DNA of 64,000 nucleotides from an uncultured Lachnospiraceae bacterium. Lineage in GTDB: Bacteria; Bacillota; Clostridia; Lachnospirales; Lachnospiraceae. The notes under the pieces were generated by a model that was given only the letters and a program-made list of their open reading frames with translations, was not told the DNA's origin and did no database searches. This document shows positions 1 through 7,545 of the stretch, one piece after another (the stretch's first letter is position 1; each line of letters opens with the position of its first letter). The stretch covers positions 1 to 64,000 of the forward strand of contig CAJTRL010000010.1 in the NCBI GenBank assembly GCA_910578715.1, written 5' to 3'. Both the position numbers and the translations under genes were made by a program.

Positions 1-2
1 GC

Positions 3-248
3 ATTTCGCTTGGGGAGGAAGAGGACTGTAAATTAATACATATCGAGAATTCGGGGTGCAGTCTGAAAAAAGAGGAACTTCCAAATATTTTCGATTCCTT
101 TTATCGGGGAAGCAATAGTATCGGCAGGAAAGGGAACGGTCTGGGGCTTTCTATCTGCAAAACGCTGATGCGTAAAATGGATGGTGAAATCTTTGCCGGG
201 ATGAAGGAAGATGTTTTTTGTGTGACGGTAGTGGTTAGAAAAGCATAA
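3..248 (+). CDS. Sensor histidine kinase, C-terminal part (cut by window edge)
   Basis: Only the last 81 codons lie in the window and the reading frame is open at the left edge. They encode the end of a GHKL ATPase domain: an N..F..FYRGSNS segment (F box) followed by GNGLGLSICKTLM (G2 box), which bind ATP in the CA domain of membrane sensor kinases. The short C-terminus after the G2 box is typical of the BceS-like kinases of Firmicutes, but too little is present to assign a subfamily. A strong hairpin follows the stop codon, so the gene ends its transcript here. The next reading frame is a stump of an ABC ATPase, which fits a former kinase plus transporter module of the bacitracin-sensing type; that link is inference. 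Confidence 0.85.
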   Translation: MSLGEEEDCKLIHIENSGCSLKKEELPNIFDSFYRGSNSIGRKGNGLGLSICKTLMRKMDGEIFAGMKEDVFCVTVVVRKA

Positions 249-256
249 TGGGTTTG

Positions 257-293
257 AAAACTTCAGGGTTATCTTTCGTGACTCTGAAGTTTT
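257..293 (+). terminator. Intrinsic terminator after histidine kinase
   Basis: Perfect 10-bp stem (AAAACTTCAG at 257-266, CTGAAGTTTT at 284-293) begins 9 bases after the kinase stop codon. The right arm ends in T residues. Confidence 0.7.
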
Positions 294-498
294 GTATTTA
301 AGGATTATTTCAAATGAAGAAGGAACAACGATTATGATGGTAACCCATGATGCAAAGGTAGCCGCAAAGTGTTCCAGAGTGCTGTATATCGTAGACGGTA
401 ATATTAAGGGTGAGTATATAAGTCCTGAAGACCCGGAGATAAAAGAGAAGGACAGGGAGATACTGTTAAATAACTGGCTGCTGGAACTGGGGTGGTAA
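292..498 (+). pseudogene. ABC transporter ATPase remnant
   Basis: A 68-codon frame whose middle (TIMMVTHDAKVAAKCSRVLYI) matches the region from the last strand before the H-loop of an ABC ATPase, with the switch histidine in THD, to the end of the domain. Walker A, Q-loop, signature and Walker B are all missing. The only start codon is a TTG inside the right arm of the preceding terminator, with no ribosome binding site. The spacing of THD to the C-terminus resembles BceA/YxdL-type peptide-resistance ATPases. I read it as the 3' end of a deleted gene: the deletion seems to have joined the kinase terminator to the ATPase tail. No permease gene follows. It is unlikely to make a functional protein. 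Confidence 0.7.
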
Positions 499-512
499 AG
501 TTTTTGTGAAAC

Positions 513-550
513 AACAGCGGTAATCTGCAATGGGTTTACCGCTGTTTTGT
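513..550 (+). terminator. Intrinsic terminator after ABC remnant
   Basis: Stem AACAGCGGTAA (513-523) pairs with TTACCGCTGTT (536-546), followed by TTGT. It lies between the plus-strand remnant and the 3' end of arr and may serve both strands. Confidence 0.7.
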
Positions 551-587
551 AAAACCGTTTCGTCGGTAATGGGACCAAATCAAAATA

Positions 588-1001
588 TCAGTCGATTGCT
601 TTAATTCCCTGTGCTGACAGTTTTTTAAGATTTTCTGTCATATTATTTAATATTTCAGGAGAATGTCCTGCCCACCCGACTACTTCTGCAACAATTTTTA
701 ACGGTTGTTTTGACCGATATGATTTTGTGGGATTTCCGGGAAATTTCTTATCTGTAAGATTCGGGTCATCTTCGTAATCTCCTGTCGGCTCGACAACATA
801 GATTCTTTCCGGGCCGTTCCCCTCTGCCAGTTCTGCCCCCCAGATAGCCGCTTCCAAAGTTCCTGCAAAATAAACATATTGGGAATTTCTGTCATCATTA
901 TAATTTTTTTTAATTCCTGTAATTATAAAATCTCCTATTTTTAAGTCTGCTTTTGTTCCATGGAAAAAAGAACCCTGACTAAATACTATTTTTTCATCCA
1001 T
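588..1001 (-). CDS. arr: Rifamycin ADP-ribosyltransferase (Arr family)
   Basis: 137 residues, the normal length of Arr. The family pattern is kept throughout: FFHGTKADLKIGDFI near the N-terminus, YVYFAGTLEAAIWGAELA, the RIYVVEPTG segment, and the signature DPNLTDKKFPGNPTKSYRS, then W.GH.PE near the end. Arr enzymes use NAD+ to ADP-ribosylate the C23 hydroxyl of rifampicin and relatives in the cytoplasm, which inactivates the drug. Start: ATG with GAGGAG 7 bases upstream. A good promoter lies about 50 bases upstream, so the gene is a single-gene unit. It sits among broken genes (ABC stump, AraC pseudogene), a context that fits an acquired or retained resistance gene; no mobile element is visible beside it. 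Recognition by sequence pattern is strong; resistance itself is not shown. Confidence 0.93.
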   Translation of the reverse strand: MDEKIVFSQGSFFHGTKADLKIGDFIITGIKKNYNDDRNSQYVYFAGTLEAAIWGAELAEGNGPERIYVVEPTGDYEDDPNLTDKKFPGNPTKSYRSKQPLKIVAEVVGWAGHSPEILNNMTENLKKLSAQGIKAID

Positions 1002-1050
1002 ACGATTTTCTCCTCAATAATCTGATTTTTTTGATGTCAGCAATACCGAA

Positions 1051-1079
1051 ATTGTATCATACCCCTGACCGGAGTACAA
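1051..1079 (-). promoter_or_regulatory. Promoter of arr
   Basis: On the minus strand: TTGTAC (-35, 1074-1079), 17-bp spacer, TACAAT (-10, 1051-1056) preceded by TG (extended -10). It lies about 50 bases before the arr start codon. Confidence 0.65.
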
Positions 1080-1196
1080 TAATATGTTCTGCGTCGTTTG
1101 ACTTTTTTCCCTGTACTGCCGGCGGTATCGCCAGCTATACCGCGATACTGCTTTTCTGTATAGTGAAAATTGTATGAAATTTAGCTGTTTGAACAT

Positions 1197-1878
1197 TTAT
1201 CTGGAAGAAGGCTGTCTGCGGTACGCATTCGGCGTAATGCCGTATTTTTTTTAAAATACATTCTGAAAATATGCCTGGCTGGAAAAACACAAATAGCTGC
1301 TGATTTCGCTGAGCGATTTGTCCGTATAGGCCAGAAGCGCCTTTGCTTCTTCCAGTTTACAGCACATGATAAATTTACTCTGTCCTGTCTGTAAGGAAAA
1401 GGCGTTGGAGAAAAACTTTTTCAGGCCGTCTACGTTTCCGTTGCGGATATAATCCAGATATAACTGTTCATAATGATAAGTATTGTGAAAGGACTCCGTT
1501 TCTTTCACTTCATAGCTTTGCGATGTATGCAGGGAAGCTATGGAAGTATCTTTTGTTCCGGTGCTTAGATTGAGATAAGCCTGAATGTCGATTACATCAT
1601 CGAATAATTCCTGATAAAACAAAGAGAGAAACTGACAAAACTGGTGAAAAGAGCATATCGGCATAAACTGATAAAAATCCGTCAGCCGTTCCTGATATTC
1701 CGAAGAAATGGCATATTCCCTCATGATATTCCGAATCGAAGCGGGAAAAGGCAGAATGCTGATAACGGGGCCGATGGGGAGCGGCAAGGTCAAAAGGAAA
1801 ATCTGTGACAGGCAGCGCCAGCTGCAGCTGTCCGTTTTTATAATAATGTATCGGCAGATAAATGACATTTTCCCCCAA
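1197..1878 (-). pseudogene. AraC-family regulator, broken by frameshift and nonsense codon
   Basis: Two overlapping minus-strand frames make up one degraded protein. The first (from 1878) gives MGENVIYLPIHYYKNGQLQLALPV and then loses sense. The second, entered near 1770-1790, gives a helical sensor region (YLDYIRNGNVDGLKKFFSNA) and the first half of an AraC DNA-binding domain (EAKALLAYTDKSLSEISSYL, then CFSSQAYFQNVF). A TAA codon interrupts it there, yet the same frame continues KKYGITPNAYR, the conserved end of the AraC domain, up to 1197. One A-to-T change (AAA to TAA) explains the stop. The family resembles AraC regulators with a long helical N-terminal half. The gene is judged non-functional. 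Confidence 0.8.
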
Positions 1879-1938
1879 TTATAGTAAAATATTATTGTAA
1901 AAATACAGACAAATCATGCGAAAGAAGGACACCACACC

Positions 1939-3135
1939 GTGAACGAATCCATACAGAAATATCAAACTCTTTTGTCCGAAAATCCCGCAAAGGCGGAAAA
2001 ACAGCTTTATAAACTGGCCAAAAAAGGAGATTTACAGGCACTGCCGGTTTTAAACGAATATTACGAAAAAAGCGTGACCGAAGCCGGAACGCCTAAAGAA
2101 GCGGCCAAAATCCGTCAGAAAGCCCTGAAGGCGGCGCTGCTCGGCGCCGCACAAAATGACCCGTACTGGCTGATATTGGTGGGGGAAATGTACCGTTACG
2201 GCGTGGGAACAGCGAAAGATGAGAAGAAGGCTTTTTCCTATTATGAGAAAGCGGCGGCGCTTGAGGATGTGGACGGAATTGTTAAGGTCGGACGCGCTTA
2301 TCTGAACGGAATCGGCGTTCCGACAGATTATCAGAAATCTCTGCATTTCTTTGAAACGGCGGCGGACCGGGATAATCCGGAAGCGATGATTCTGGCCGCT
2401 TATCAGTATGAAAACGGAAAAGGCGTAAATATCGATTATGAGAAACCGTTAGAATGGCTGGCGCGGGCGGAGCGCAGCTGCCAGTTACGGCTGAAAGGGG
2501 AATTATCGGAGAAGGAGCGGAACTATTATGAATCGTTATTACAGGATGTGGATAATAAAAGAAAGCATTACGAATCCGTTACCTGTGCAGAGCTGATTGG
2601 GAGCGAAAGCTGTCCGATGGAACAGCGGCAGAAAGCATTTGCCCGGCTTTCAGAGCTTGCACATGAGAAGGGCGACTCCCGCGCACAGGTGAGCATGGGG
2701 ATTTTATATGAAGAAGGAAAATTCGTCGGACAGGATGAAAGGAAGGCATTGGAATATTATCGCATGGCCGCTGAAAACGGTTCGACCGGAGCGATGAACA
2801 ATATCGGCAATTTTTATCTGCATGGAAAAGGCGTTGCGAAAGATTACGGCAAGGCCTTTGCATGGTATCAGAAGGCGGCGGACTTGTCAGGAAATGCGGC
2901 GGCGGAGTGTTCTCTGGGGATGTGTTATCAGTACGGTTACGGAACGAAAATCGATTATGAAAAAGCGCGTTCTTTTTATGTGCTGTCCGCAAAACAGGGA
3001 CTCGGTCTTGCATATTACCGGCTTGGACTCTTATATGAGCAGGGGCTTGGCGTGCCGCAGGATATCCGGATTGCAAAGCAGTATTTTGGGGAGGCGCTGC
3101 ACCGGGGATGCCGGGAGGCGGCGTTTAAATTGTGA
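1939..3135 (+). CDS. Sel1-repeat (SLR/TPR-like) protein
   Basis: 398 residues built of Sel1-like repeats of about 36 residues, each with the pattern A...G...Y..G.G...D..KA..Y+..AA. Clear units are LVGEMYRYGVGTAKDEKKAF, VGRAYLNGIGVPTDYQKSL, AAYQYENGKGVNIDYEKPL, MGILYEEGKFVGQDERKAL, IGNFYLHGKGVAKDYGKAF, LGMCYQYGYGTKIDYEKAR and LGLLYEQGLGVPQDIRIAK. The repeats pack as an alpha-solenoid that binds partner proteins. There is no signal peptide, so it should be cytoplasmic. The start is GTG at 1939, with GAAGGA 9 bases upstream. A charged non-repeat stretch of about 50 residues separates the fourth and fifth repeats. It is a single gene between a pseudogene and a regulator; its partner cannot be told from the sequence. 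Confidence 0.88.
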   Translation: MNESIQKYQTLLSENPAKAEKQLYKLAKKGDLQALPVLNEYYEKSVTEAGTPKEAAKIRQKALKAALLGAAQNDPYWLILVGEMYRYGVGTAKDEKKAFSYYEKAAALEDVDGIVKVGRAYLNGIGVPTDYQKSLHFFETAADRDNPEAMILAAYQYENGKGVNIDYEKPLEWLARAERSCQLRLKGELSEKERNYYESLLQDVDNKRKHYESVTCAELIGSESCPMEQRQKAFARLSELAHEKGDSRAQVSMGILYEEGKFVGQDERKALEYYRMAAENGSTGAMNNIGNFYLHGKGVAKDYGKAFAWYQKAADLSGNAAAECSLGMCYQYGYGTKIDYEKARSFYVLSAKQGLGLAYYRLGLLYEQGLGVPQDIRIAKQYFGEALHRGCREAAFKL

Positions 3136-3175
3136 GAATATACCCAGGCCAAAATTGAACGTCCAGTATTGATTC

Positions 3176-3204
3176 TTTACCTGTTTCCCGATTCCATGTA
3201 TAAT
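3176..3204 (+). promoter_or_regulatory. Probable promoter of membrane AraC regulator
   Basis: TTTACC (3176-3181), 17-bp spacer, TATAAT (3199-3204). The start codon is 50 bases downstream. Confidence 0.5.
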
Positions 3205-3253
3205 CGACAATAGCAAAGTATGCTTTGTGGAATTAGGGATAGGAGACGGCCGC

Positions 3254-5404
3254 ATGTTTCAGAGTAAATTATTTCTCAGACTATTCATGACTTATATACT
3301 GGTAATTTTTTCTTACATGATTTTGTGCATTGCCTTTCTGCTCTATAAAAATCATCAAATTAGCGAGATGCAGGAGAAGCGCAGAAGCGAGATACAGCTG
3401 GTGGAAGTCAGCAGCATCGTGGAGCAGCGTATGATGACGGCGCAGAATATCGTGCAGAATCTTAGTTACTCAACGATTATGAAACAGCTTTACATGAATA
3501 CCAAAACGGGAGAGATTCTCGACTCTTACGCGCTTTTTTCCATACAGAACGAGATGAAAAATACAATGGCCTCCAGCGGCCTGTCTATCTATAAGACAGT
3601 GCTGTTTGTGGAGGACAGTGAGAAGGCGTATTCCAGCGGCGGCGTCATTGCGCTGACGGACAGTTATACGCCGTTGGAGCAGGAATTGCCCTGTATTATG
3701 GTGAATACCGTGAACGGTGCATTTCAGTTAAACAGTACGAAACGATATTCTTTTAATAAGGACTGTCTTTTGTACTGCGATGCGTATACTTATCAGAACG
3801 GAAGCGATATCGGAACCATCTGCATTCTGTTTGATTTGAAGAGTCTGAGCAATGATATTCTCAAGGTGCTTGGGGACGATTACGGAGCAAGGATTCTGTA
3901 TCAGGACGATGTGATTTTTGCCTGTGGAGAAGAAACGGATAAGATGTATGAATCGGAATCCGTGAAAATGCCCGGACTCATCTATCGGATTTATGCGCCG
4001 GAAGGGGCGGCTTCCGGGATGGACTATTTCTTTTACATCACATTGCTTGGCATTGTGGTGATTTCCGTTGTTTTTCTGGGGCTCGCTTTTATGGTGAGCC
4101 GGAAATATTATATGCCGATTGACCGTCTGGAACAAATGATTTCGACGAATCAGAATACATCGGCGGACGAGATGGAAAAAATTATCTGCGGCATACAGGA
4201 TTTGATTGGAGAAAAGAACAGATACCGGGAAAAAATGCTGACGATTACGCCTTATGCCAAAACGGGAATGCTGCATTCCATGATTGCGGGAAATGCAGAG
4301 GCGGATAATGTGGGGAAATTTCTGGATGAGAATTATCTGGATTTAATAAGGCCCTATTTTATCGTCTCGGTCGTCAATTTTGCCTATGACGGAACGCCCG
4401 ACCTGCGGGAAGAGAGTCATAAGCGGGAGATAGAAGAGCTGTTCCGGAGCGTGACGGACATTTTCTCGACGGACGAGGTGCATATCGTATATTATTTCCG
4501 GGATATCTATAATGTTTTTCTGATAACAAATTTTGAGACGGAACAGGAAATGGATGATTTGTTCTATCAGATTCATAGATATGTCAGCACGGCGAAAAGC
4601 AACAGCTATGTGACAATGGGAGTGGACGTTCTCCGGGATGATATCGGGGAGTTAAAACAGGCATGTGAAGGCGCGCTGAAAGCGCTGGACGGCATCCTGA
4701 CGGAAGGGCGGGAGTCCGTTTATTTCCTGGAAGATACGGAAGAACGCGGGGCTGCCTATTATTTCCCAGCGAATTTCCGGGAAAAGCTGAAGCATTGTCT
4801 GTTAAAACAGGACAAAGAGGAAATTCATAAGCTGCTGTTTGACATTTATAAAACCAATCTGGATATCGAAGGTATGTCGGAGATGTACAGGTCTCTCATT
4901 GACGAATTTCATCTTTCCGTCATGAAAACGCTGCGGGAAATCACCGAGCTGAACACCGTGCACCTGAACATCAAAAAGTATACCGGACTGGCGACATTAC
5001 AGGAAATTTTTGATTATTATGACGCGGCGCTGCTTTCCGTCATCGACACTCTTCACGAACAGGCGGAACAAGTCGAGGAGGATTCCCGGCTGGAGGAGGA
5101 CATCGCGGAGTATATCGATGCGCATTACTGTGATGAAAATCTGTCGATGCAGAGTCTGACGAGCCGCTTTAATGTGAGCAATAAATATCTGAGCCTGCTC
5201 TGCAAAGAACGTTTCGGGGTCACTTATTTACAGTATATACAGTCGAGGCGGATTGGAAAAGCGGCGGAACTTTTGCGGGAAAAGAATTATTCGCTGACAG
5301 AGATAGGAGAGATGTGCGGCTATACGAACCAGTTGACCTTCCGGCGTAATTTTAAGAGTATTATGGGCGTAAATCCCAGCGTATATCAGAAAAAAAGCGA
5401 ATAA
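3254..5404 (+). CDS. Membrane-bound AraC-family transcriptional regulator
   Basis: 716 residues from the ATG at 3254, which has GGAG 9 bases upstream; an upstream in-frame TTG is less likely. Layout: one membrane helix at about residues 8-32, an extracellular sensor region of about 220 residues, a second helix at about 250-280 ending in SRKYYMPI, a long cytoplasmic linker, and a C-terminal HTH_18 domain (about 615-716: LSMQSLTSRFNVSNKYLSLL, then YTNQLTFRRNFKSIMGVNPSVYQ). The family joins a Cache-like or similar outside sensor directly to DNA binding without a phosphorelay. It stands immediately upstream, in the same direction, of a permease-permease-lipoprotein sugar transporter; such regulators in Lachnospiraceae and Paenibacillus typically sense the sugar that the next operon imports. 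The ligand is not known. A strong terminator separates it from the transporter genes. Confidence 0.88.
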   Translation: MFQSKLFLRLFMTYILVIFSYMILCIAFLLYKNHQISEMQEKRRSEIQLVEVSSIVEQRMMTAQNIVQNLSYSTIMKQLYMNTKTGEILDSYALFSIQNEMKNTMASSGLSIYKTVLFVEDSEKAYSSGGVIALTDSYTPLEQELPCIMVNTVNGAFQLNSTKRYSFNKDCLLYCDAYTYQNGSDIGTICILFDLKSLSNDILKVLGDDYGARILYQDDVIFACGEETDKMYESESVKMPGLIYRIYAPEGAASGMDYFFYITLLGIVVISVVFLGLAFMVSRKYYMPIDRLEQMISTNQNTSADEMEKIICGIQDLIGEKNRYREKMLTITPYAKTGMLHSMIAGNAEADNVGKFLDENYLDLIRPYFIVSVVNFAYDGTPDLREESHKREIEELFRSVTDIFSTDEVHIVYYFRDIYNVFLITNFETEQEMDDLFYQIHRYVSTAKSNSYVTMGVDVLRDDIGELKQACEGALKALDGILTEGRESVYFLEDTEERGAAYYFPANFREKLKHCLLKQDKEEIHKLLFDIYKTNLDIEGMSEMYRSLIDEFHLSVMKTLREITELNTVHLNIKKYTGLATLQEIFDYYDAALLSVIDTLHEQAEQVEEDSRLEEDIAEYIDAHYCDENLSMQSLTSRFNVSNKYLSLLCKERFGVTYLQYIQSRRIGKAAELLREKNYSLTEIGEMCGYTNQLTFRRNFKSIMGVNPSVYQKKSE

Positions 5405-5458
5405 GAATCAGAAAAAGAATCTACAAAAAGAACTCAAAAATCAAAAATGATGCTTTAG

Positions 5459-5500
5459 AAAAAAATGATGCCTGGCAAAAAAGCATCATTTTTTTGTCTT
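5459..5500 (+). terminator. Intrinsic terminator between AraC regulator and transporter
   Basis: AAAAAAATGATGC (5459-5471) pairs with GCATCATTTTTTT (5483-5495) and is followed by GTCTTTTTT. The left arm partly repeats an upstream AAAATGATGCTTT. The A-tract and U-tract allow use from both strands. Confidence 0.85.
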
Positions 5501-5639
5501 TTTTTGGTGGAAAATATTGAAACTATATTTTTGTTTTTCGGTATTGTATAGTGAAATTGCTTCCGAAAAATGGCCGCCATGTGATAAGAGAATAAAAAAG
5601 AAAAGAACGGAAGGGAAAGAGGAGTCAGGAGGATTCAGG

Positions 5640-6578
5640 ATGAAAACAAAACGGGAAGAAAGAAAAAAGTATTGGAAGAAGAGCCTGAAAAGAGACAAGT
5701 ATCTGATTATCATGATTTTACCTGTTATCATTTACTATCTGGTTTTCTGTTATTTTCCCATGACCGGCCTGTGGATGGCGTTTACGCAGTATAAGATTGG
5801 TTCCGGCCTGAAAGGACTGTATCTGAGCGAGTTTGTGGGGCTGAAGTGGTTCAAACAGTTTTTCAGTTCCGTATATGTATGGAGGCTTGTGAGAAATACG
5901 TTTTTACTTTCTTTTTACTCGCTTATCTTCGGATTCCCGATACCGATTCTGTTCGCGGTCGCCGTTACGCAGATAAAGCGGAAAGGCCTTCAGAAAACAA
6001 TTCAGGTGAGTACATATCTGCCTTATTTTATATCGACGGTCGTTGTCTGTGGTATGATTAATAACTTTTTATCTCCGTCGGGAGGTATTATTAATCAGCT
6101 GTTAAACAAAATAGGCATTGAAAGCATTAACTTCCTAAGTCTGCCGGAGTGGTTCCGGCCAGTCTATGTGATATCGGGCTCCTGGCAGAGTTTCGGCTTT
6201 AATTCTATTATTTTCGTCGCGGCGATTATGGGGATTTCCCCGGATTTGTACGAGGCTATGAGGGTGGACGGGGCGAATAAACGACAGGTAATCTGGCATC
6301 TGATTCTGCCGAGTATCAGGCCGACCATTATCCTTCTGCTGATTATGACGCTGGGAAGCATGATGAGCGTCGGTTTTGAAAAGGTTTATCTTCTTTATAA
6401 TTCGGCTGTATATGAAACTGCTGACGTTATCCAGACCTATGTATACAGACAGGGTATTCAGAGCAACAATTACAGTTATGCGGCGGCCGTCGGATTTTTT
6501 AACTCGGTAGTCAACTTTACGATTGTTTTTGTTGCAAACCGTCTGAGCCGGAAGCTGACGGACACTTCAATTTGGTAG
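5640..6578 (+). CDS. Carbohydrate ABC transporter permease, LplB type
   Basis: 312 residues from the ATG at 5640, 6 bases after AGGAGG; longer versions of this frame lack a binding site. Six membrane helices are visible. The start, KYLIIMILPVIIYYLVFCYFP, is typical of LplB, the first permease of the LplABC/YtcP family. The EAA loop that contacts the ATPase reads EAMRVDGANKRQVIWHLILP. The gene is followed 12 bases later by the YtcP-type partner and then by the binding lipoprotein. No ATPase is encoded in the cluster; these systems usually share a MsmX-like ATPase encoded elsewhere. The family imports oligosaccharides such as pectin- or xylan-derived fragments; the substrate is unknown here. 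Confidence 0.92.
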   Translation: MKTKREERKKYWKKSLKRDKYLIIMILPVIIYYLVFCYFPMTGLWMAFTQYKIGSGLKGLYLSEFVGLKWFKQFFSSVYVWRLVRNTFLLSFYSLIFGFPIPILFAVAVTQIKRKGLQKTIQVSTYLPYFISTVVVCGMINNFLSPSGGIINQLLNKIGIESINFLSLPEWFRPVYVISGSWQSFGFNSIIFVAAIMGISPDLYEAMRVDGANKRQVIWHLILPSIRPTIILLLIMTLGSMMSVGFEKVYLLYNSAVYETADVIQTYVYRQGIQSNNYSYAAAVGFFNSVVNFTIVFVANRLSRKLTDTSIW

Positions 6579-6590
6579 GAGGAAAATTTA

Positions 6591-7481
6591 ATGTTAAAAC
6601 GAATCAGAAATCAGGCGGTCGGAGATACGGTATTTGATATAGTTATTGCGCTTTTTCTGTTTCTTGCCGTCGTCGTCTGCGTATACCCGTTTTTATATGT
6701 CGTCAGCGTTTCCGTCAGTTCGGGAGAAGCGGTGAATAAGGGGCTTGTGACGTTGCTGCCAGTAGATTTGAACTTTGAAGCGTTAAAATCGGTACTCGCT
6801 TATAAGCAGCTCTGGACGTCCTATGGAAATACGATATTTTATACGGTGGTCGGAACGGTTTTTAATATTATTTTTACCTGTCTTGCGGCTTATCCGTTGT
6901 CCAGAAAGACATTCTGTTTCAGAAAACCGATGAATTTTCTGCTGGCGTTTACAATGTATTTTTCCGGCGGACTGATTCCCATCTATATCGTTGTGACGAA
7001 TCTGGGACTGTATAACAGCAGATGGTCCATGATTCTTCCGGTTCTGGTAAGCGCGTACAATGTGATGATATGCCGCTCCGCTTTTGAAGCCATTTCGGAA
7101 GAACTGTTTGAAGAAGCAAGGCTGGAAGGCGCAAACGACATCCTGATTATGACCAGAATAGCGATTCCGTTGATTAAACCGACGCTGGCGGTTCTGACAT
7201 TGTACTATGCGGTGGCGCGATATAACGATTTCTTTAACGCGATGCTCTATATCAGCGATAAAAAGCTGGAACCGCTGCAGCTTTTCTTAAGAAGGATTCT
7301 GCTGGAAGCCTCTTCGGAAATCATGCAGACTACCAGCGTCAGCATGGCAGCGGCAAGCCAGTCGTCCATTCAGGTACGCTATGTGTGTATCGTCGTATCA
7401 GTCATACCGATAATGCTGGTCGTTCCCTTTGTGCAGAAATATCTGGTGGAAGGAACCATGCTGGGGGCGGTAAAAGGTTAG
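6591..7481 (+). CDS. Carbohydrate ABC transporter permease, YtcP type
   Basis: 296 residues, second permease of the transporter, with AGGAGG 8 bases before the ATG. It has six predicted helices. The N-terminus (FDIVIALFLFLAVVVCVYPFLYV) and the ending VPFVQKYLVEGTMLGAVKG are hallmarks of the YtcP branch of the MalG-like permeases. The EAA loop is EARLEGANDILIMTRIAIPL. It forms the channel with the LplB-type partner and is fed by the lipoprotein encoded 65 bases downstream. The closest relative in this window is the permease at 54087-55010, which keeps the same ending, so the window holds two paralogous transporters of this class. Confidence 0.92.
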   Translation: MLKRIRNQAVGDTVFDIVIALFLFLAVVVCVYPFLYVVSVSVSSGEAVNKGLVTLLPVDLNFEALKSVLAYKQLWTSYGNTIFYTVVGTVFNIIFTCLAAYPLSRKTFCFRKPMNFLLAFTMYFSGGLIPIYIVVTNLGLYNSRWSMILPVLVSAYNVMICRSAFEAISEELFEEARLEGANDILIMTRIAIPLIKPTLAVLTLYYAVARYNDFFNAMLYISDKKLEPLQLFLRRILLEASSEIMQTTSVSMAAASQSSIQVRYVCIVVSVIPIMLVVPFVQKYLVEGTMLGAVKG

Positions 7482-7545
7482 CGCATGTTCAATACATGAA
7501 ATATGTAATTTATCATAACTTAAAATGCAAAAGGAGGACTACATC

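Noticed and set aside
33..578. Long minus-strand reading frame opposite kinase end and ABC remnant
   Set aside because: It runs antisense over recognisable plus-strand motifs and two terminators, and its product is rich in Ser/Phe/Ile with no family likeness.
1014..1196. 60-residue minus-strand frame between the AraC pseudogene and arr
   Set aside because: No ribosome binding site, biased composition, and it covers the arr promoter.
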